Shown here: one piece after another, positions 34,173-44,594 of the stretch | Numbering within the stretch: the stretch's first letter is position 1 | How the letters are laid out: the number at the start of each line of letters is the position of its first letter | Source: Petrolisthes cinctipes | Taxonomy: Eukaryota; Arthropoda; Malacostraca; Decapoda; Porcellanidae | Length of the DNA stretch: 64,000 bases | Reading direction: 5' to 3' | Assembly (NCBI GenBank): GCA_033782935.1 | Contig: JAWQEG010000259.1 | Coordinates: 1,143,501 to 1,207,500 of the forward strand | Notes under the pieces: model-generated | Told to the model about the DNA's origin: nothing | Databases searched by the model: none | The model's input: only the letters and a program-made list of their open reading frames with translations | Made by a program: the position numbers and the translations under genes

Positions 34173-35597
34173 TTATTTTTTTGTTCTCCTTGATTCTTCT
34201 GGGGGTGATCGGTTCATTAGTCCATTTCTTATCTTTCTGTATGACCCTTCGTCTACCCTCTTGAAATCATATTTTGTTATCTTGATCTTGTTCATTGATA
34301 TTAGCTGCTTGATGTCGTCTTCATCGTATCTTGGTTCAGTGTATGTCCACTTGAAATTACCCAGTTGTATTTGCTGTAGTATATATTCATTGTGTGGGTT
34401 TTGCGTTGGCATGATGTTTTTCCAAGTTAGATGTATTTTGAGTCCTATTTCCTCTGCTTCTACGGGGTATCTTTCGACTGTAGGTGTGCTGAACTGGTCT
34501 ACTGTTGTTTCTTTGTCTGTTCTGTGTTTACGTCCTTCCAGTCTTGGGTCTCGGTTGTACTGTTGTGTTGTTTGAGTGACATGTGTAGTTTCTTCCATGC
34601 TAGTAGAGTCTTGTTTATTTTTTTGTCTTTGTATTTCTGTAATTTCATCTGTTGTCTCAATAAATGTTGCTCCTAAAAGACTACTTGAGTCTGTGTTCTC
34701 TGGGAACCACATTGTTGGTAGGTCGTTTTTTTGGAGCATGGTGTTCAGATCCTTTTCATATGAGCCAGGACTAGCAAGGTTCATGATGTGAGCATGCATA
34801 ATGCTAATTAGAATTTTTGTGTGTTTGTGGTCACTTAGGTTGATTCGTGTCGTTGGTCCGGGTGTTTTTACTTGTTCTGCTGCTCGTTTTTCTATTTCTG
34901 CATATGTCATTTGCTTGTTGTTTTCTGTTCTTTGTTTATTTTCTTCAGATATTTCTTTCGTTTTCCTCTTTCCAATTGGACAGGCTATGGCTAGAGTTCT
35001 GTGATTTGCTGGAAGGTTGTGTTTCCCACAGTTAATGCAGTGTTTTCCCTCGTTTGTACAGTTTCTGAAGGCATGTCCCTGTTCGCCACATTCTGAGCAT
35101 ATTATTAGATTGCTATGAGGGCAGTCATTGGTCTGGTGGTCATCTATTTCGTAGCATTTATAGCATGTAGTTATTTGTATGTATTCTTCTTGTTCGATCT
35201 GGTCTGGTGATATTGCTAGGTTGAAAGCTAGAATTCCTTGTTGTTTTGCTTTTCCAACCATTTTTATATCTTCTAATCTCAATTTCATTATATTTGTATA
35301 GTTTTTAATTTTTGTGACATCAGTAATCTTTATCCAGTTGTTTCGTTTCTCAATTTCTTCTTTAATTTCTTCTGGTGTGTGTTCCTCAATGATATGGTCT
35401 AATCTTTTAATGAATATTGACCTCTTTATTTTAATTTCAAATGGTACCATTACCAGTAGGCCAATTTTTTCTAGTTCTTTTGTTGCTTCTTTGTTGAGTA
35501 GTTTGTCTGCATCTTCTTCGTTTCTATATATTGCTTTGTAGCCCTCATTGGTGGTAAAAATTCTGGTGAAAGGTACATTTAGTTTCCCATATTTCAA
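34173..35597 (-). pseudogene. LINE-B ORF1 (gag-like), open but 5'-truncated
   Basis: 474 codons without a stop, but the first codon is TTG preceded by TAA, and no ATG stands at the N-terminus, so the true start is lost at the repeat junction. The N-terminal ~130 residues hold the pre-knuckle domain ending LAFNLAISPDQIEQEEYIQ. Knuckles at about residues 142-205 are CYKCYEIDDHQTNDC, CSECGEQGHAFRNC and a longer CINCGKHN..ANH.....C. The C-terminal half is polar, with a basic end. It would coat LINE RNA. ORF2 starts 9 nt after the stop. Confidence 0.85.
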
Positions 35598-35834
35598 TTA
35601 TTTTATATATCTAACTTAAGTAGGTTATTTCATTAATATATGATTTTTTGGAAGACGTGGGTTTTATTCATGCTGCTTCTCCCTTTCGAGGTAGTGAAAA
35701 TTATTTAATCTTTGTACATATTTTATTAATGATGTAGATGACCATTTTATGTTGGGCGGTATATGACCATTGTTGTTGCGCCGCCAGATGCCTAATGGCA
35801 TCAATAAATCAATCAATCAATCAACCCTCGAGCT
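35592..35834. repeat. Inverted-repeat arm, left (LINE 3' end with (AATC)n tail)
   Basis: 243 bp that is nearly the exact reverse complement of 36,139-36,384. On the plus strand it carries the tail core GGGCGGTATATGACC, TGTTGCGCCGCC, then AATCAATCAATCAATCAA. The arm extends ~10 bp past the tail into CCCTCGAGCT. Confidence 0.92.
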
Positions 35835-36138
35835 AAGATTTGTTTGTTGCATTGCTGATCCTTGCTTGTATGTTTCAGTCTAATTGTTGGGTTCATCTTG
35901 AATGTTTTGGTGTTTCATGTGTATATATGTATATATGTTGGTGCTCAAACTGCCTATATTCAGCACCTGGCCCTTGTCTAGCTCCCCCCCCCCCACCCAA
36001 ACTGGGGTTGTAGGTGGTGACGTCGGGAAAGCTGAATTTGCCCTCAGAGAGGGAGCCTATCCCTATTTCTACCTAAGAGTGTTTTGCCACCTTCCCACCC
36101 AGGGCGCTAGTCCACGTCACCCTTAGACAGGGCGTCTC

Positions 36139-36470
36139 AGCTCGAGGGTTGATTGATTGATTGATTTATTGATGCCATTAGGCATCTGGCGGCGCAACAA
36201 CAATGGTCATATACCGCCCAACATAAAATGGTCATCTACATCATTAATAAAATATGTACAAAGATTAAATAATTTTCACTACCTCGAAAGGGAGAAGCAG
36301 CATGAATAAAACCCACGTCTTCCAAAAAATCATATATTAATGAAATAACCTACTTAAGTTAGATATATAAAATAATTGAAATATTAACGAAAGAAACATT
36401 AAACTTTAACTACCTAAAAATGAATAGCCATAAATACAATAAAATTCACAATTTGTGGAGAAGGCCAGCC
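36139..36470 (-). repeat. Inverted-repeat arm, right (longer LINE-C-like 3' trailer)
   Basis: The mirror of the left arm, continuing outward to about 36,470 with sequence resembling the 3' trailer of LINE-C2 (for example GTATTTATGGCT). This arm is therefore the more complete source, and the left arm looks like the shorter copy. Between the arms (35,835-36,138) is unrelated sequence without a gene. Confidence 0.85.
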
Positions 36471-36663
36471 TCCTCCACATAGGAGAGGGTGTTCCCTCAG
36501 CTCGAGGGAGGATATGCCTCCCAACGGACAGAGATAGCGACGACTGTACCGGGTGTAGGGCTCTATGGCTGAAAAGTGGTGAGCACAGTGTAAGTGGGTG
36601 TAAGGAATGTATATTGTGAACTGCAGGTGCTCTGCAATTTAGTACTAATTAAGGAGAGCACTG

Positions 36664-36846
36664 TTGATGTTGGCGTCAAGGAGCAGAGCAGCTCAAGCAG
36701 CGGGCGAACCGGCGAGCTGTTACTCCTTGTGGTCGACAGGCAGGTCAACTGTGGTTATGGTGATTGAAGTACTATTGACGTTAACGTCAAGGAGCAGAGC
36801 AGCTCAAGCAGCGGGCGAACCGGCGAGCTGTTACTCCTTGTGGTCG
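36664..36846. repeat. Direct repeat of ~72 bp, two copies 111 bp apart
   Basis: Copies at 36,664-36,735 and 36,775-36,846 share GTCAAGGAGCAGAGCAGCTC, AAGCAGCGGGCGAACC and GAGCTGTTACTCCTTGTGGT almost without change. Each can fold by CAGCTC..GAGCTG. They are GC-rich compared with their surroundings. 36,847-37,240 shows nothing further. Confidence 0.92.
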
Positions 36847-37249
36847 GTAGTCGGTTGGTTGCAGTATGTGGCAATGCAGTCGTGGCTATTATATAGTAGT
36901 GGCTATTATATCACGTTCTAGTGACAAACTGGCAACTCATATAGCCACAAGTCACACCACCTGTCACATCGCTATGATCGCTGTGTCCGGTGTGTCAATT
37001 GTTAATGTGTTTTTCGTATTCTTTCGAAACAAAAATATACCAAAATCGCAGTAATTTGATACTGAGCCGATTTCAACCTGTTTTTTTTTTTTTTTTTCGC
37101 TCAGAGTGATTATTGGTTATATTCTCTGAGTTTTGATAGTACCAAATGTTTAATATTAGGCTTTTATAAGAAAACAGTATTTATTTGTCGAAAAGCTATT
37201 GACTGTATCCATAAGTCACCGCCTCAGCACGGATAGCGTTAAGGTCAAT

Positions 37250-38475
37250 GGAATCAAGATCATGGATGGTTTAACAGTGGCCAACACCATGGCGGAGGCT
37301 TTTGCTAGAGTATCCAGCCGTGACTCTCGACCTCTGGCTGTTGTTGAGAGCCCAGGAGTGCACTGTCCTGGATTTCTCAGGGAAGGAGAATGAAAGTTAT
37401 AACCATATAATCACCCTGAGAGACGTGCACTCTGCTCTCTCTCTCTCTGCGGCGACACTTTTCCTGGGCCTGACAATATCCCATATGCAATCTGGCTGGA
37501 GGGTGTCTTCCCTTCTGGGTGGAGGGTTGCTACCATCCTTCCTTTCCCCAAGCCGGGCAAGGACTCTAGTGTTGCCCTCAATTCCAGACCAATTGCCTTG
37601 ACCTCCTGTCTCTGTAAACTATTTGAGAAGATGGTGAATGTCAGACTGGTATACTTCCTCGAACAGGGTCTTTTTCTGTCTCCGTCCCAGTCTGGCTTTC
37701 GTAAACACCGTTCCACTACAGATACCCTGGTCAGTTTGGAAGCTGCTGCATGTGAGGCTTTTGCACGACATCAACACCTTGTCTGCGTATTCTTTGATTT
37801 AGAGAAAGCGTATGACACTACATGGCAATATGGCATCCTGCAGCAACTACGTGCATATGGCCTGTGGGGTTGCCTTCCACACTTTCTTAAGGAGTTTCTC
37901 AGTGGTCGCAGTTTTTCTGTGAGGGTTGTTACAGCCCTCTCTGCATCTGTTGCACAGGAGGAGGGCGTCCCCCAGGAAAGAGTCCTCAGTGTCACATTGT
38001 TTGCAGTAGCAATTAATGCCATTGCCTCATCCCTTTCGGACGGTATAGCCAATTCCATGTACATTGATGACCTGGCAGTCTGGTTTGCTGCTTCCTGAAT
38101 GTCAGTGCATGCACCTTGCCTTTGACAGGGTGTCGTGTTGGGCTGGTTTTCATGGGTTTCGATTTTCTCCTGCCAAGACAGTTGCTATGCACTTCTGCCG
38201 CATCCGAGGCGTCCACCCCAATATGGACTTATTCATGTATGGTCATCGGATACGTTGTGTCGAGGAGACCCGTTTTTTGGATCTCCTTTTTGCCTCCAGG
38301 TTCTTAACCTCTTGAGGGTCCTGGGCAATACGTACTGGGGGGCTGATCGGGCCACCCTCCTCTGCCTATACCATGTTCTTAATAGGTCAAAACTCGACTA
38401 TGGGTATGAGGTGTACTCCTCTGACACGAATGCCCGTCTCAGAGTCTTAGACCCTGTTCATCATGCTGGTGTACA
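37250..38475 (+). pseudogene. LINE-C2 reverse transcriptase (first half), frameshifted
   Basis: Linker, then RT fingers (RPIALTSCLCKLFEKMVNVR), FGFRKHRSTTD-type motif 2, CVFFDLEKAYDTTWQYGIL, EEGVPQERVLSVTLFAVAIN and MYIDDLAVWFAAS with YIDD at about 38,059-38,070. Motif 4 has PQE where PQG is expected. A TGA follows WFAAS at about 38,096, and the frame shifts in the GFRFSPAKTVAMHFC block. The thumb reads LLRVLGNTYWGADRATLLC and ARLRVLDPVHHAGVQ, where TcN-1 enters. Confidence 0.88.
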
Positions 38476-40116
38476 GTTGGCTCCACTTCCGCGTTTACCA
38501 TTTAGCGATGCCAATGTTGGACCACCTAGAAATTTGAATCCTGAACCACGTGTGATCATGAGGCGAACCACTCATTAAAGAGTGAAATGGAAAGAGGGGT
38601 TGAGTTGAAATGCTAAAGCATCAAGAGTGATCGAGTAGTGTTATTTGCTGTATTATAGAAAATTAATACAGAATTTATGTCACAGTATAATTTACATGCC
38701 AGAAATTTTTTATTAAATAATACTATATTTATGAGTCATGTAGTAAGTCATTTTTATCCTGCTGGTTACTAGTAAAGAGAAAGGAGAATAATCAATACGA
38801 AAACATCCATAACTCTTAAAGATTGTGTTCGTGCACCACTCACTTCATGATTTTTATTTTGTTGTCGCTATGAATTTAACTTTGTCATGGTAGGCAATTG
38901 TAGCATCGCAATGAAGAATAACCTGGTGGTAATGAACGTTCCTTAAAAAGTTTGTGTAATGAATTATTACCAGTATATATCTTGTCAATATTGCCTCGTG
39001 AGGAGTTCACAAAAGGCTATACAAGCTGAAAACACATTTCTCTGGCTTTCTTCCTTCGTATAGCTACATAGTAAGTATCTACGAATAATGGAAGATAAAA
39101 GAGTGACGTTCATGTCTACGTATGATATGCATGTGCTCAATATAATCCAATTATAATGAATGAGTTTGAGCATCTTTAAGTGAATGAAGATAAAGAAAGA
39201 AGGCCATAATGGTCCTGGAGGACACTAACACGAAAAGATAAGAAATAAAGAAGATAAACAGTAACCAGAAGGAAACACGGAAAAAGTTACAGTTGATGAA
39301 TTTCAAAGGAATAGCTTGACTCCGCAGGGGGGCCAAACCTTTTAATGTACCCTAACATTGTTAATATATTACCATATTATGCAATGAAACCTTCCACTCT
39401 CTATTCATTGTTGCAATATATTACCATGTTATGAAATGAAACATTCCACCCTCTATTCATTGTTGCAATATATTACAATTAAGCCTATTTTGTTACTTGA
39501 CCTCAATCAAGACATTTTCTGATTAGTTACTTTGTGTTACTGGTTACCAACGGATACTGTTTTGTAGTGGAGGGCGACTTATCTACCCATTGATCACTCT
39601 GCCACTTCTCCACACCCTGTCCCACATCTCACCCACATCCTCTTTCCATTACCCTTCTCCTTTATCCATTTCCAGTAGTCACTCTACTCCTCCATTTCCC
39701 CATCACATTCTCCTTCTCACTACCTCCAACATCATTTTGTGTGGCCAAAAATGATTGATGTGATTATGCAAACAGGACCTGAAAAGAAATTTACTTGATG
39801 TTTTGTATGCAATTACAATCCATGCAATATGGTAGGATATTATATTAATCAGATGGAGTTATTAGATAGTAATGTCTAGGCCAGACAGTCAGGCGTTGGA
39901 GAACCATCACAAGTGTCGGAGAGAACAGTGTTCGAAAAACTGTGTTAAATTCATGCACCCACCTTGTGAGACACACTTTCCTTTACCGAACCACTCTTTC
40001 CATCTCACTCTGTAGTGAGTGGTTTGTATCAGGATCACACGTGGATAGGGATTCAAATTTCTGGGTGGCTCAACATTGACAATGGTAAGTGGTAAACACG
40101 GAAGTGGAGCCAACTG
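38476..40116. mobile_element. TcN-1: 1.64 kb non-autonomous Tc1/mariner-type element inside LINE-C2
   Basis: Terminal inverted repeats of ~150 bp start CAGTTGGCTCCACTTCCG at both ends (read inward). TA duplications are at 38,474-38,475 and 40,117-40,118. LINE-C1 shows the empty site (GGGGTACGTCTGG, minus strand around 10,838). The interior is AT-rich with no transposase. At 39,180-39,345 the minus strand has a weak resemblance to the repeat X trailer. CAGT ends and TA duplication fit Tc1/mariner. Confidence 0.93.
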
Positions 40117-40118
40117 TA

Positions 40119-41186
40119 CGTCTGGCGACCGGAGCCTTCAGGTCGTCCCCAATCCCCAGTCTCCAGGTGGACGCTGATGCGCCCACTTCTTGATCTCCGT
40201 CGCTAGTCCTTGATGGTTCGTTGTTGGCATCGATTACATCGACTTCCTGACTCCCTTCCCTGCTTGGCGGTGGCATCTGATATCATGTATCAGTACTACC
40301 TTTCACATTCTCGCACACCATGGCCCTTTGGCTTCCGGGTCAGGAAGGCTATGGAGGAGATGGGCAGTGATGACTTCCCGATTTGTCCTGTGCAGGTCCC
40401 CAGGGTGGCTTCATGTCCCTCCCTGTGTACACTGATGGGTCAAAGTCTGATGCTGGAGTTGGTTTTGGAGTTGTCTTTCATGACTTTTGTCATGGCGGCA
40501 GGCTCCCTTCTGTCTTGTCAATTTTTACTGCTGAGCTCTCGGCCATTTTATATGCCCTCCAAGTGATATTTACTCTCCATCAGCCTTCTTTTACTATTTT
40601 TAGCGATTCCTGTAGTGCCTTGCAAGCCTTGTGCAAATTTAACTCTTCTCATCCCCTGGTGTTGGCCATTCTCGAGTGGCTTGTCCTCCTGGGTCGTCGT
40701 GGCCGCAGAGTTACATTTTGTTGGGTCCCGGCTCATGTAGGTGTCGATGGAAATGAGCTGGCTGACGCTCTGGCTAAGGCTGCAGTCTCCAGTTCTCGGC
40801 ATCCTGCCAGGCGTCATCCCGTTCCTGCAGTGGACCTTCGACCCTACATAGATGCTGCCGTTCGTTCCCGCTGGCAGGACAGATGGGATGCCATCAGGGC
40901 TAACAAGCTCTGCGGCATCAACCAGCGCCTTGGTTTGTGGAGCTACAGTGGCCTATCCCGCCGGTGGGAGACGGCTCTTGTCCGTCTCCGCATTGGCCAC
41001 ACACTAGTGACTCATGGCTTTTTGATGGAGAGGGCTCACCCTCCCTACTGTGATGATTGTCTGGTTCCTCTGGCAGTACAGCATCTTATTGTCGAGTGTC
41101 CCAGCCTTGGGGACCTTCGTCGTAGGCACCTCTCCGAGTACCGGGTGGGTGATGGTTCTTACAATCTCTCCCAGGTGCTCGGGTAG
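40119..41186 (+). pseudogene. LINE-C2 thumb remnant and intact RNase H domain
   Basis: After TcN-1 the thumb resumes (RLATGAFRSSPIP-like, with stops). From 40,383 a 267-codon frame stays open and holds a complete RNase H fold: VYTDGSKSDAGVGFG, IFTAELSAILYAL, FTIFSDSCSALQALC and FCWVPAHVGVDGNELADALA, giving the D, E, D, D catalytic set. A Cys/His pocket follows (YCDDCLVPLAVQHLIVECP), as is common at the C-terminus of such LINEs. RNase H removes template RNA during second-strand synthesis. The true N-terminus is upstream, because ORF2 is one polyprotein. The stop is at 41,184-41,186. Confidence 0.9.
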
Positions 41187-41485
41187 GAGGCTTGTAGCGT
41201 GGGGATTTATATTTATGGCTTTTAGATATTCAATGTTTTTTTATATTTTGATCTTTTATATATTTTACTTGAGTTAATCATGTTCTTTTAGTATAAATGT
41301 TCCTTTTAGTTTATATGTTCTTTTAATCATGCTGCCTATCCCTTTCAGGGTGGTGGAGCCTGTTTGGTGTGTGTATGTATTTTATTAATGATGTAGATAA
41401 CCATTTTATGTTGGGCGGTATATGACCCTAGCTGTTGCGCCGCCAAATGCCTAATGACATTAATGAATTAATCAATCAATCAATG

Positions 41486-41895
41486 TCTCTCCATGTCACT
41501 CCATACACACTTCTAAGATAGCTCATTTTCACCCCTCTAACTCTTGACTTATGTCTTTCCATCATCGTCCACGTTTCACTCCCGTATGTCAGTGTCAGGA
41601 TTACCACACTATCATGTAGCGGTTTCTTCAATTCCATAATCACCCTATTCCTTGTCACTGCTTTCAGTATTCCTACAACCCTCTTCCCCTGTTGTACCCT
41701 CTCTCCCATCTCATCCTCTAACCTCCCATCTTTACTCATCACACTGCCCAAATACTTAAATGAGCTGACATTCTCCATAACCTGTCCATTTAACCTCACT
41801 TCACAACCTGTGGCTGGACCCTTTTCAAAGACCATAACTTTGCTCTTCACTACATTCACCTTCAGGTTCCGTTTCTCGCACACATCTCCAAGCCC
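41486..41895 (-). mobile_element. RTE-clade LINE, RT thumb fragment
   Basis: Minus-strand open frame with CEKRNLKVNVVKSKVMVFE, SSFKYLGSVMSKDG, TYGSETWTMMERHKSR and MSYLRSVYGVTWRD, all hallmarks of RTE RT palm-thumb. It is cut at 41,486 exactly where the LINE-C2 (AATC)n tail ends, implying LINE-C2 inserted into or recombined at this RTE copy. In the 20.2-20.6 kb RTE piece the sequence continues just past this point. Confidence 0.87.
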
Positions 41896-42020
41896 GGAAC
41901 TTATATAGTGAAGCCGGGAACTCCAGGCCCTGAATTAAGAGTGTCAAGACGTGAAAGAAAAGGTGTTGACCCAGAGCCGTGCTCAGAAGAATATTTGGAA
42001 GACTACTATTATTTACTGTA

Positions 42021-42226
42021 CAGTCGCGCACCACAGTCCCTAGCCCACTTGAGTCGAAGCCCGAGATTTGAAGCAGGCAACTCCTAGAAGACAGCCCACT
42101 TAAACCATCACGAGGCCACACACATTTCGAACCAATGGAGGCTTTGGGTGGGCTGTCGTCCAGAAACCAATTGCTCCAGAACTCGGGCTTCGAATCATGT
42201 GGGCTAGGGATTGTGGTTCGCGAGTG
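42021..42226. mobile_element. MITE-2: palindromic TA-flanked miniature element
   Basis: 206 bp with ends CAGTCGCGCACCACAG and CTGTGGTTCGCGAGTG-like (read from the right: CACTCGCGAACCACAA). TA sits at 42,019-42,020 and 42,227-42,228. The ~90-bp arms carry GTCCCTAGCCCAC and TCGAAGCCCGAG. Its right TA is also the left TA of MITE-1b. The stretch 41,896-42,020 holds nothing recognisable. Confidence 0.82.
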
Positions 42227-42228
42227 TA

Positions 42229-42378
42229 CAGTCGGCGGCAAAAGCCCTGTCGCCTAACTTGCTTCACCGAGGCACGCGATATTCATAGACTCGAGATTAG
42301 TAGGTGTATATCTCGAGTCCATGAACACTGCATGTCTCGGTGAAGCAGGTGAGGCGACAGGACTTCTGCCGCCGACTG
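42229..42378. mobile_element. MITE-1b
   Basis: 150-bp member of the MITE-1 family with CAGTCGGCGGCAAAAGCCCT ends. TA is at 42,227-42,228 and 42,379-42,380. Its arms are almost fully complementary around an ATATCTCGAGT-type centre. Confidence 0.92.
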
Positions 42379-42380
42379 TA

Positions 42381-42710
42381 CAGTTGCCTTAAGGTTCTTC
42401 TTTACCCCCTGTAGTGGATGTGGGGTACTATTGCGGACAAAAGTTTCTTTCTACTCCGGGTGATAAGTCCACACGACTGCTGCCCCCTTTCTGGCCGGCA
42501 GGTTGAAGTTGGCTCGAGAACTACACCACCACGTAAACCAGCAACCGAACAGTTGACTGACTCGGATTCAGATAGGAAGTAATTTACCTCCATCCCCCCC
42601 CCCCTCTCTCTCTCATGTATAGCATATAAATACATGCATTAGTTGATAGGTAATATTAGGTGTAAAGAAGTGATAACTGCACAAGAAGAGAACCCCAGTA
42701 CTACTATTTA
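42381..42710. repeat. Inverted-repeat arm, left, between two MITE-1 copies
   Basis: Reverse complement of 43,442-43,909. It contains GTTCTTCTTTACCCCCTG, GTACTATTGCGGACAAAAGT and CAACCGAACAGTTGACTGAC, then a (CT) run and AACCCCAGTACTACTATT. No coding domain. Confidence 0.9.
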
Positions 42711-43441
42711 ACATCTTGGAACACTGACTGTATCATAAATATACCATTTTCCATTTACACGTAGCCAGGGTCTGTATTCACTAGGCATATCAGAGTTTGC
42801 ACTTGCTCGTATGCTTGCATTACTGATCTCCCATAGTCTTTCAGGCTTATTTCGAAGCAGTGAATGGATTTGCTATTCTATTAGTATGAGTTTATATTAT
42901 GATTTCGGAGCAGTGCCGGGTCCTTGTTCTTGCCATGAATGATCGCTTACGAAGAAAATATTATCTTAATTAAAAGTGAACTTTGCTTTTGTGAATAAGG
43001 GCCCAAATGTCCTATGGACTGTCATGGACACAAACACACTTTTGTTTCTTTTAACTAGTGGAAACATGACATTTTCCACTTTTAACTAGTGGAAAATAAA
43101 ATAAAAAAACATATATAAATGGATATATTACATATAGGTGCTGCAAATACAGAACTACAGGTTATATAGAGTAAATCTAAGTGCATGAATCGACCAGTGG
43201 TGCAATCATGAGACAGCCATATAGCCTACTACAGACCAGTGAGTTCTTGAAAAGATACCAAAATAGTGAGCACAGATAACATTACTTTTAAAGGATCATT
43301 ACTCCCATTGGATTTTAAATGAGGTATTTAATTCTTTATTTTACTACTTGCTTTCTGTGGATTTAAAATTATACTAATTTTAGTAAGAACTATGATTCAG
43401 TTTATTCTTGTAATATTTCAGCTTTTATGTGATTTCTGACA
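42711..43441. other. Spacer between inverted-repeat arms; no gene seen
   Basis: AT-rich 0.73 kb without domains. Includes a short direct duplication of TTTTAACTAGTGGAAA near 43,055-43,095. Confidence 0.5.
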
Positions 43442-43536
43442 AATAGTAGTACTGGGGTTCTCTTCTTGTGCAATAATCACTTGTTTTGCACCTGATATTA
43501 CCTATCAACTAATGTATCTATTTATATGCTATACAC

Positions 43537-43586
<50 letters not shown>

Positions 43587-43909
43587 GGATAAATTACTTC
43601 CTATCCGAATCCGAGTCAGTCAACTGTTCGGTTGCTGGTTTACGTGGTGGTGTAGTTCACGAGCCAACATCAACCTGCCGGCCAGAAAGGGGGCAGCAAT
43701 CGTGAGGACTTATCACCCGGAGTAGAAAGAAACTTTTGTCCGCAATAGTACATGTGGCTACGCTGGACACGTTCGGATCACATCTGATACAGTACAGGAT
43801 AATTCAGCAGGGAGATTGTCTCATTCATAAATGCAGTTCGAATATTGTTATGCTGCCACATCTACGCCAGACACAAAACAGGGGGTAAAGAAGAACCTTT
43901 AGGCAACTG
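43442..43909. repeat. Inverted-repeat arm, right, with a ~140-bp insertion
   Basis: Mirrors 42,381-42,710, except that about 43,750-43,880 holds ~130-140 bp absent from the left arm. That insert starts ACATGTGGCTACGCTGGACA and ends CCACATCTACGCCAGACA on the plus strand, so its own ends are imperfect inverted repeats. A (GA)n run lies at 43,539-43,583. Confidence 0.88.
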
Positions 43910-43911
43910 TA

Positions 43912-44074
43912 CAGTCGGCGGCATAAGTCCTGTCGCCACACTTGCTTCACCGAGACAGGCAGTGTTCATGGACTTGAGAAATACGCACGTTTTCTACACC
44001 TAATAATCTCGAGTCTATGAACATCGCGTGCCTCGGTGAAGCAAGAGAGGCGACAGGACTTTTGCCGCCGACTG
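43912..44074. mobile_element. MITE-1c
   Basis: 163-bp MITE-1 member. TA is at 43,910-43,911 and 44,075-44,076. Ends are CAGTCGGCGGCATAAGTCCT and AGGACTTTTGCCGCCGACTG. It is the outer partner of the mirror structure that starts with MITE-1b. Confidence 0.92.
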
Positions 44075-44178
44075 TACATAGTGTAATATATGTTCAATTG
44101 CACTCGCAAGTTTTCTTAACCCCAATTCAAAAATTCTACCTGTGTCCCGTGAGAATTGACATATTTTAAAGGTATTAG

Positions 44179-44181
<3 letters not shown>

Positions 44182-44262
<81 letters not shown>
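44182..44262. repeat. (TA)n microsatellite, 81 bp
   Basis: A pure TA run that opens spurious Tyr-Ile frames. Confidence 0.99.
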
Positions 44263-44269
<7 letters not shown>

Positions 44270-44289
44270 TCCACATAATATATAAATTT

Positions 44290-44594
44290 GCCCCGAAATG
44301 TTGGGCCGCCATGATGTATCAATCAATCAATCAGTATCTACACAGAGGAGGCAGTATCACCAAAAGTATTTGTTTTGAGAATAATTTTCTGAGGAGATTT
44401 TCAAAAAGGTACATTTTAAGACATTTACTGAATTGATTATTATTTTAATTACTCTATATGGCAGCATATGACCTAGCTGTTGCACTGCTAGAGAAGTTTC
44501 AGAGCAATTAATCAATCAATGTCTTGGCTGCCCGGTGGCATATGACCATTAGTATATCGTCGACAGTAAAACAAATCAGTCAATCAATCAATCT
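44290..44594 (+). repeat. Cluster of three (AATC)n-terminated LINE/SINE 3' tails
   Basis: Three consecutive 3'-end cores, each with ATGACC or GGGCCGCC-like blocks followed by AATCAATC: about 44,300-44,332, 44,455-44,518 and 44,530-44,593. The third stops 5 bp before the CTA-2 element. Confidence 0.75.

Larger units (their letters stand above)
31441..35597 (-). mobile_element. LINE-B: I-group (Nimb-like) LINE without RNase H
   Basis: A minus-strand element with ORF1 (three zinc knuckles) and ORF2 (endonuclease, FADD-type RT). ORF2 stops ~130 residues after the thumb, with no RNase H motif. The codon choice is strikingly AT-rich compared with LINE-C and LINE-D. The coding sequence runs unbroken to 35,597, where it abuts the end of an inverted-repeat arm, so the 5' end is truncated or buried. 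The Nimb label rests on motif style only. Confidence 0.85.
37240..41483 (+). mobile_element. LINE-C2: 5'-truncated Jockey-superfamily LINE, split by TcN-1
   Basis: Plus-strand copy beginning in the endonuclease-RT linker (MDGLTVANTMAEAFARVSSR) and running through RT, thumb, RNase H and a 3' trailer that ends (AATC)n at 41,468-41,483. It is interrupted at 38,476-40,116 by a TA-flanked DNA element. It lies against an RTE fragment at 41,486. It is the reference copy for this family's 3' end. Confidence 0.9.

Noticed and set aside
34126..35541. Plus-strand Cys/Phe/Leu-rich ORFs opposite LINE-B ORF1
   Set aside because: Antisense shadows of a well-supported zinc-knuckle ORF.
44455..44594. Possible CRISPR-like spacing of AATCAATCA blocks
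   Set aside because: These are retroelement 3' tails of unequal spacing with a shared upstream core, in a eukaryotic repeat context.
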